From Gammaproteobacteria bacterium (GTDB lineage Bacteria; Pseudomonadota; Gammaproteobacteria; JAJRRL01): 47,900 bases of DNA. How positions within the stretch are numbered: the stretch's first letter is position 1; every line of letters begins with the position of its first letter. The notes beneath the pieces are model-generated. The model saw nothing but the letters and a program-made list of their open reading frames with translations. It had not been told where the DNA came from and made no database searches. Location: assembly GCA_024279495.1 (NCBI GenBank), contig JAJRRL010000021.1:1-47900 (forward strand), in the 5' to 3' direction. Below are positions 44,750 through 47,900 of this stretch, in pieces. The position numbers were made by a program, and so were the translations under genes.

Positions 44750-45677
44750 TAGGTTGACCATTAAATCGCATACTGACAGTCAGCGGAGCATCATTGGAGA
44801 TTTGATAAAACTCAAAACTAATGACTGACGCAATGGGTGGATGAACGGTGAGAGGCTGGCCAAAAGCAGACATCACCGCGGCAATATCATCGTCATGACC
44901 AACAAAAAGATGGTAACGCATCTTGCTTTTACCCAAGGAGGCAAGCCTAGCCTCTTCACGAATTAAGCCCAATAAATGAGATGTCACTTGAATAGCCATC
45001 ACTCGATCTGAATACAAATCCGACCAAGTCCTATTGAAAATATCTATCATCTCACGTTGGCATTCTGATGGTATCCAAGCTGGGTAAGGTCTCTTACCTA
45101 AATGACGCATGATTAAAGCATCTTCTGCACTAAACAATCCCTTCAAAACATTCGCGTGCATTAGCTGAGCTGGGCATGCCCGTGTGGCCTGATTTAACAA
45201 AACATCCAACTGCTTATCTGCATGAGACAAAAGAAGCATTTCTTTTTTATGCCAGGGTACAAAACCCATCAGGAGTGTGTCCTCTCCTTGCGGCATGGTG
45301 TGAATGGGAATCGCTGCTGCCATCTTCGACATAGGATATAAACCCTCTGTAAAAGCCTCTGCACTCATTAATGTGCGATCAAAGTCTGAAGAGTCAACAC
45401 GAAGCAACTGATTTAAATGAACACCTGCGTTATTCTTCACAGGCAATAAGCAGGCTGATACCAAGCGCTTTTTTGCCTTCTCTCCGCGCTGATAAAGCTC
45501 TTGAAAACCAACAGGAAGAAGCTCTCCTTCTGATTCAGGCCAGCGATAAGATCCTTTTAACGCTTGGATTGGTGCACGCGCACCGTGTCTGACTATGTCG
45601 GCAGAATAAACCATGCACGCAAAAACGTGAGTAGAGATACACATAAAAAAACATGACAGAAGGCTTCGAAAAATCAC
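44637..45677 (-). CDS. Exported histidine acid phosphatase
   Basis: A 346-residue protein of the histidine acid phosphatase branch. A signal peptide is visible ([19 protein letters not shown]). The catalytic RHGARAP motif places the phosphate-accepting H31. The proton donor pair is H261-D262 in [11 protein letters not shown]. Such enzymes in Legionella (Map) and Coxiella act on phosphomonoesters and have been linked to suppression of the host oxidative burst; a role here is inference. The start overlaps the rnhB stop (ATGA). The last 38 residues, with a [13 protein letters not shown] segment, are encoded antisense to aroG. Confidence 0.9.
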   Translation of the reverse strand: MIFRSLLSCFFMCISTHVFACMVYSADIVRHGARAPIQALKGSYRWPESEGELLPVGFQELYQRGEKAKKRLVSACLLPVKNNAGVHLNQLLRVDSSDFDRTLMSAEAFTEGLYPMSKMAAAIPIHTMPQGEDTLLMGFVPWHKKEMLLLSHADKQLDVLLNQATRACPAQLMHANVLKGLFSAEDALIMRHLGKRPYPAWIPSECQREMIDIFNRTWSDLYSDRVMAIQVTSHLLGLIREEARLASLGKSKMRYHLFVGHDDDIAAVMSAFGQPLTVHPPIASVISFEFYQISNDAPLTVSMRFNGQPIKWPICKSPCPVSLIWPEPQPSLVPKTQSPPNSSKHR

Positions 45678-46288
45678 ACAACACCCTCTGCATGAGAGGC
45701 CAGTGATTCCCGTACAGGACGAAAACTATGACGGTGGATGGGGGAAGGTCCATGCTGCCGAAGCTGCTCCACGTGCACCTTTGTAGGATACCCTTTATGT
45801 TGTTTGAAACCATACTGTGGATAGAGAGCATCTGCTTCTAACATTTGTCGGTCACGAACAACTTTCGCAATAATGGAGGCTGCACTGATCGAAGCCACCC
45901 GCTGATCCCCTTTCACAATCGCTTCTGCCGGCAAATCGAACTTAGGCAAACGATTACCGTCAACCAAAACAAAATCTGGCTGTAGCGACAAACCAGCCAC
46001 TGCTCGCTCCATCGCCAACATACTTGCGTGTAAAATATTGAGCTTATCGATTTCTTCGGGGCTTGCTTGCGCAATACTCACTGCCTTTGCTTGCTCCATG
46101 ATAATGGGAAACAAAGCATCGCGGCGCTTTTCTGATAATTTTTTGGAGTCCATTAAGCCAGAGATAGGTTGATCCCAGTCTAAAATGACCGCAGCTGCAA
46201 CCACATTACCGGCCAATGGGCCTCGACCCACTTCATCAACGCCAGCGACCCAACCATGGTGCTGGTAGAGATTATCTAGAAGTTCCAT
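45674..46288 (-). CDS. rnhB: Ribonuclease HII
   Basis: Removes ribonucleotides from DNA and degrades RNA in RNA-DNA hybrids. From the ATG at 46288 (AGGA upstream) the protein has 204 residues; the frame is open to 46387 but that part runs into the divergent hemW upstream region. The acidic catalytic residues are in [19 protein letters not shown] and [22 protein letters not shown] and HKGYPTKVH are further signature segments. It overlaps the phosphatase gene by 4 bases and is divergent from hemW. Confidence 0.96.
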   Translation of the reverse strand: MELLDNLYQHHGWVAGVDEVGRGPLAGNVVAAAVILDWDQPISGLMDSKKLSEKRRDALFPIIMEQAKAVSIAQASPEEIDKLNILHASMLAMERAVAGLSLQPDFVLVDGNRLPKFDLPAEAIVKGDQRVASISAASIIAKVVRDRQMLEADALYPQYGFKQHKGYPTKVHVEQLRQHGPSPIHRHSFRPVRESLASHAEGVV

Positions 46289-46348
46289 GCAGTCCTGTCC
46301 TTTAACAATGAGGTGATGAGATTGCCTCACGAGCCTATTGATAATACA

Positions 46349-47506
46349 ATGGCTCGCATGAACATACCACTTTCCCTCTACATTCATTTTCCCTGGTGTT
46401 TAAAGCGCTGCCCTTACTGTGATTTTAATGCGCATGCGCTAAAAGGCGAACTACCTGAGCAAAATTACATCAATGCTTTACTCGCTGATTTACGCCATCA
46501 ATTGTCTTTTTTCGGCAATGACCGGCCCATTCATTCTGTGTTTATGGGGGGCGGAACGCCTAGCCTAATTCAACCTTCGGCAATCAAACACTTATTCACC
46601 CAAATGAACGAGCTCATTGAACTACCTGACGACACCGAAATCACCATGGAAGCCAATCCTGGCAGCATTATGGATGAATCACAGCTCGCGGCCTATCGCG
46701 ATGCTGGGGTCAATCGATTGTCTGTGGGCATACAAAGCTTCAACGCAAAACAACTCAAAACATTAGGTCGCATTCATGACTCAAAACAAGCCTTAACCAC
46801 AGTTGAATCTGCGCATAAAGCAGGCTTTAAACGGATTAATGCCGATATTATGTATGGCCTCCCCAATCAAACCTTAGATGAAGCCTTAAGCGATGTCATG
46901 CAAGCTTGCGAGCTTCCCATCGATCATTTTTCTTGGTATCAACTCACCATCGAACCCAACACTTTATTCCACCATCAGCGCCCCACGCTACCTGATGAAG
47001 ACACTATCGAATTGATCGAGCAACAAGGCAGGTCTTTCTTACAATCCAAAGGCTTTGAGCGCTACGAAGTCTCTGCTTATAGCAAAAAAAGCCCTTCGCA
47101 ACACAACCTCAATTACTGGCAATGTGGTGATTACCTAGGAATTGGCGCTGGCGCTCATGGAAAAATCACTGACCTAAAAAAACAATCCATCACTCGTACC
47201 CGACTGTTCAAACACCCAACGCGCTACCTAGGCGCAACGCCTGACGAACGATTCACCGCAGAAACGGTAGCCAACAAAGAACATGCCTTTGAATGCGCCT
47301 TAAATGCCTTTCGTCTCACCGACGGGTTTTCGGAGAGCATCTTTAAAGAACGTTGCTTTGGCGACCACGCCCTTACTGAAGCATTACTGATCGAAGCTGA
47401 ACAAAAGCAGTGGATCACTCGCCAAAACGGTTTCATCACACCAACAAAGCTTGGGCAACGGTATTTAAATGACCTCACCTCTCTCTTTTTGAGTAGCGAA
47501 AACTAA
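46349..47506 (+). CDS. hemW: Radical-SAM heme chaperone HemW
   Basis: A coproporphyrinogen-oxidase-like radical SAM protein that inserts heme into respiratory proteins rather than oxidising coproporphyrinogen. From the ATG at 46349 the product has 385 residues. The cluster-binding cysteines are C17, C21 and C24 in [11 protein letters not shown], and [11 protein letters not shown] and EANPG follow. The start is uncertain: none of the candidate codons (46313, 46349, 46358) has a good ribosome binding site, and 46349 fits the family length best. It is divergent from rnhB. Confidence 0.93.
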   Translation: MARMNIPLSLYIHFPWCLKRCPYCDFNAHALKGELPEQNYINALLADLRHQLSFFGNDRPIHSVFMGGGTPSLIQPSAIKHLFTQMNELIELPDDTEITMEANPGSIMDESQLAAYRDAGVNRLSVGIQSFNAKQLKTLGRIHDSKQALTTVESAHKAGFKRINADIMYGLPNQTLDEALSDVMQACELPIDHFSWYQLTIEPNTLFHHQRPTLPDEDTIELIEQQGRSFLQSKGFERYEVSAYSKKSPSQHNLNYWQCGDYLGIGAGAHGKITDLKKQSITRTRLFKHPTRYLGATPDERFTAETVANKEHAFECALNAFRLTDGFSESIFKERCFGDHALTEALLIEAEQKQWITRQNGFITPTKLGQRYLNDLTSLFLSSEN

Positions 47507-47512
47507 GTTACA

Positions 47513-47818
47513 CTAAGACTCGCTCGAGTGTGCCGCAGTATGCCCATTGGCAGATTGCCGGCCTTCTCTTTCCAACTGCACAACGTCAAATTGACCAAGA
47601 TTCTCAACTGTCATTAATATGACTTTAATTAACATTACTTTTTTATACTTCGTTGTAAAAACCGGTATCATATATAAGAAAATTCCAACAAGAAAACACA
47701 ATTTAAGAATAAGCCCAAGAACTTCTTTATTACCATGGTCAGTATAAAAGGATACAACTAACCCACGCTGTGAGCCATGGAGAGCCGAAGGCGCAGGCGA
47801 ATAGTCCGCGATAGCCAC
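47513..47818 (-). CDS. Doubtful short ORF next to an inverted repeat
   Basis: An open frame of 101 codons. Its first third is read through the inverted repeat at 47765-47891 and looks non-protein-like; the later part has a hydrophobic stretch (LILKLCFLVGIFLYMIPVF) and a polar tail (LEREGRQSANGHTAAHSSES). A shorter start inside the frame is possible. No convincing ribosome binding site was seen. It could be a remnant of a gene or chance. Apart from this and the repeat, nothing is recognised in 47507-47900. Confidence 0.2.
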   Translation of the reverse strand: MAIADYSPAPSALHGSQRGLVVSFYTDHGNKEVLGLILKLCFLVGIFLYMIPVFTTKYKKVMLIKVILMTVENLGQFDVVQLEREGRQSANGHTAAHSSES

Positions 47819-47891
47819 GGATTTTCTATCGAGCGTAAGCGAACATAGAAAATCTTTACGTGGCGTTGAGTCACTTGAGAGACCACAGCGT
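47765..47891. repeat. Nested inverted repeat at the window end
   Basis: The outer pair is ACGCTGTG (47765-47772) and CACAGCGT (47884-47891). The inner pair is CCACGGATTTTCTAT (47815-47829) and ATAGAAAATCTTTACGTGG (47845-47863), which match with a short indel. The loop is CGAGCGTAAGCGAAC. It is unlike the GTTGTTAC-type repeat and resembles the long hairpin at 701-839 only in form. Confidence 0.6.
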
Positions 47892-47900
47892 AGTCAAGCC

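Overview
The window looks like part of the chromosome of a gammaproteobacterium, most likely a host-associated one near the Legionella/Coxiella group. The grounds are: the syntenic block mutS / cinA / recA / recX / alaS / csrA / tRNA-Ser(GCU) / tRNA-Arg(ACG); a Com1-like DsbA-fold protein and an exported histidine acid phosphatase, both familiar from Coxiella and Legionella; and several large orphan proteins with membrane or effector-like architecture set between housekeeping genes. Base composition looks moderate (a little under half G+C by eye). Order-level placement is inference. No IS element, prophage or CRISPR array was seen.

Layout. 1-351: 5' part of an unknown gene (minus). 352-838: intergenic repeats, including a long hairpin touching the end of guaA. 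839-3882: guaB-guaA operon (minus). 4088-11349: accessory block (plus) with a small upstream ORF and three divergent, tandem, paralogous polytopic membrane proteins; the middle one is split by a frameshift. 11405-12799: APC-type amino-acid permease (minus). 12927-13172: two repeat copies. 13221-18618: tRNA-Arg, tRNA-Ser, csrA, alaS, recX, recA and cinA/pncC (all minus), then divergent mutS and sufE (18810-21789). 21800-23668: two orphan genes, one ankyrin-like, one coiled-coil with a two-helix hydrophobic hairpin. 23745-26427: hpt, an MscS-type channel, a DUF1820 gene and an L,D-transpeptidase (minus). 26535-29265: mutL-miaA. 29245-33323: MFS transporter, an orphan, pdxH and a second MFS-like transporter coupled to pdxH (minus). 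33484-34867: rpmE and a BI-1 family gene, the latter flanked by repeat copies. 35182-36589: bamC (split at an A9 tract) and dapA. 36906-40422: rmuC, a PLD-type nuclease, tsaE and an AmiC-type amidase. 40524-43222: hybrid histidine kinase and com1-like gene. 43292-47506: small lipoprotein, DAHP synthase, acid phosphatase and rnhB, hemW. The end holds a nested inverted repeat.

How the genes fit together. Much of the content is nucleotide and genome maintenance: guanine synthesis and salvage (guaB, guaA, hpt), mismatch repair (mutS plus a MutL that carries the endonuclease motifs), recombination (recA, recX, rmuC), RNase HII, and tRNA charging or modification (alaS, miaA, tsaE). Envelope genes include bamC, amidase, L,D-transpeptidase, MscS, com1 and BI-1.

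Main points for a second look: the 7-kb tandem paralog array of unknown membrane proteins; two genes (the middle paralog and bamC) each interrupted in a homopolymer run, both needing a -1 shift to restore the frame; a dispersed intergenic repeat family of at least seven copies in two subfamilies that keep a central palindrome but change its sequence; and orphan effector-like proteins. The homopolymer cases could also be assembly errors, which reads would settle.
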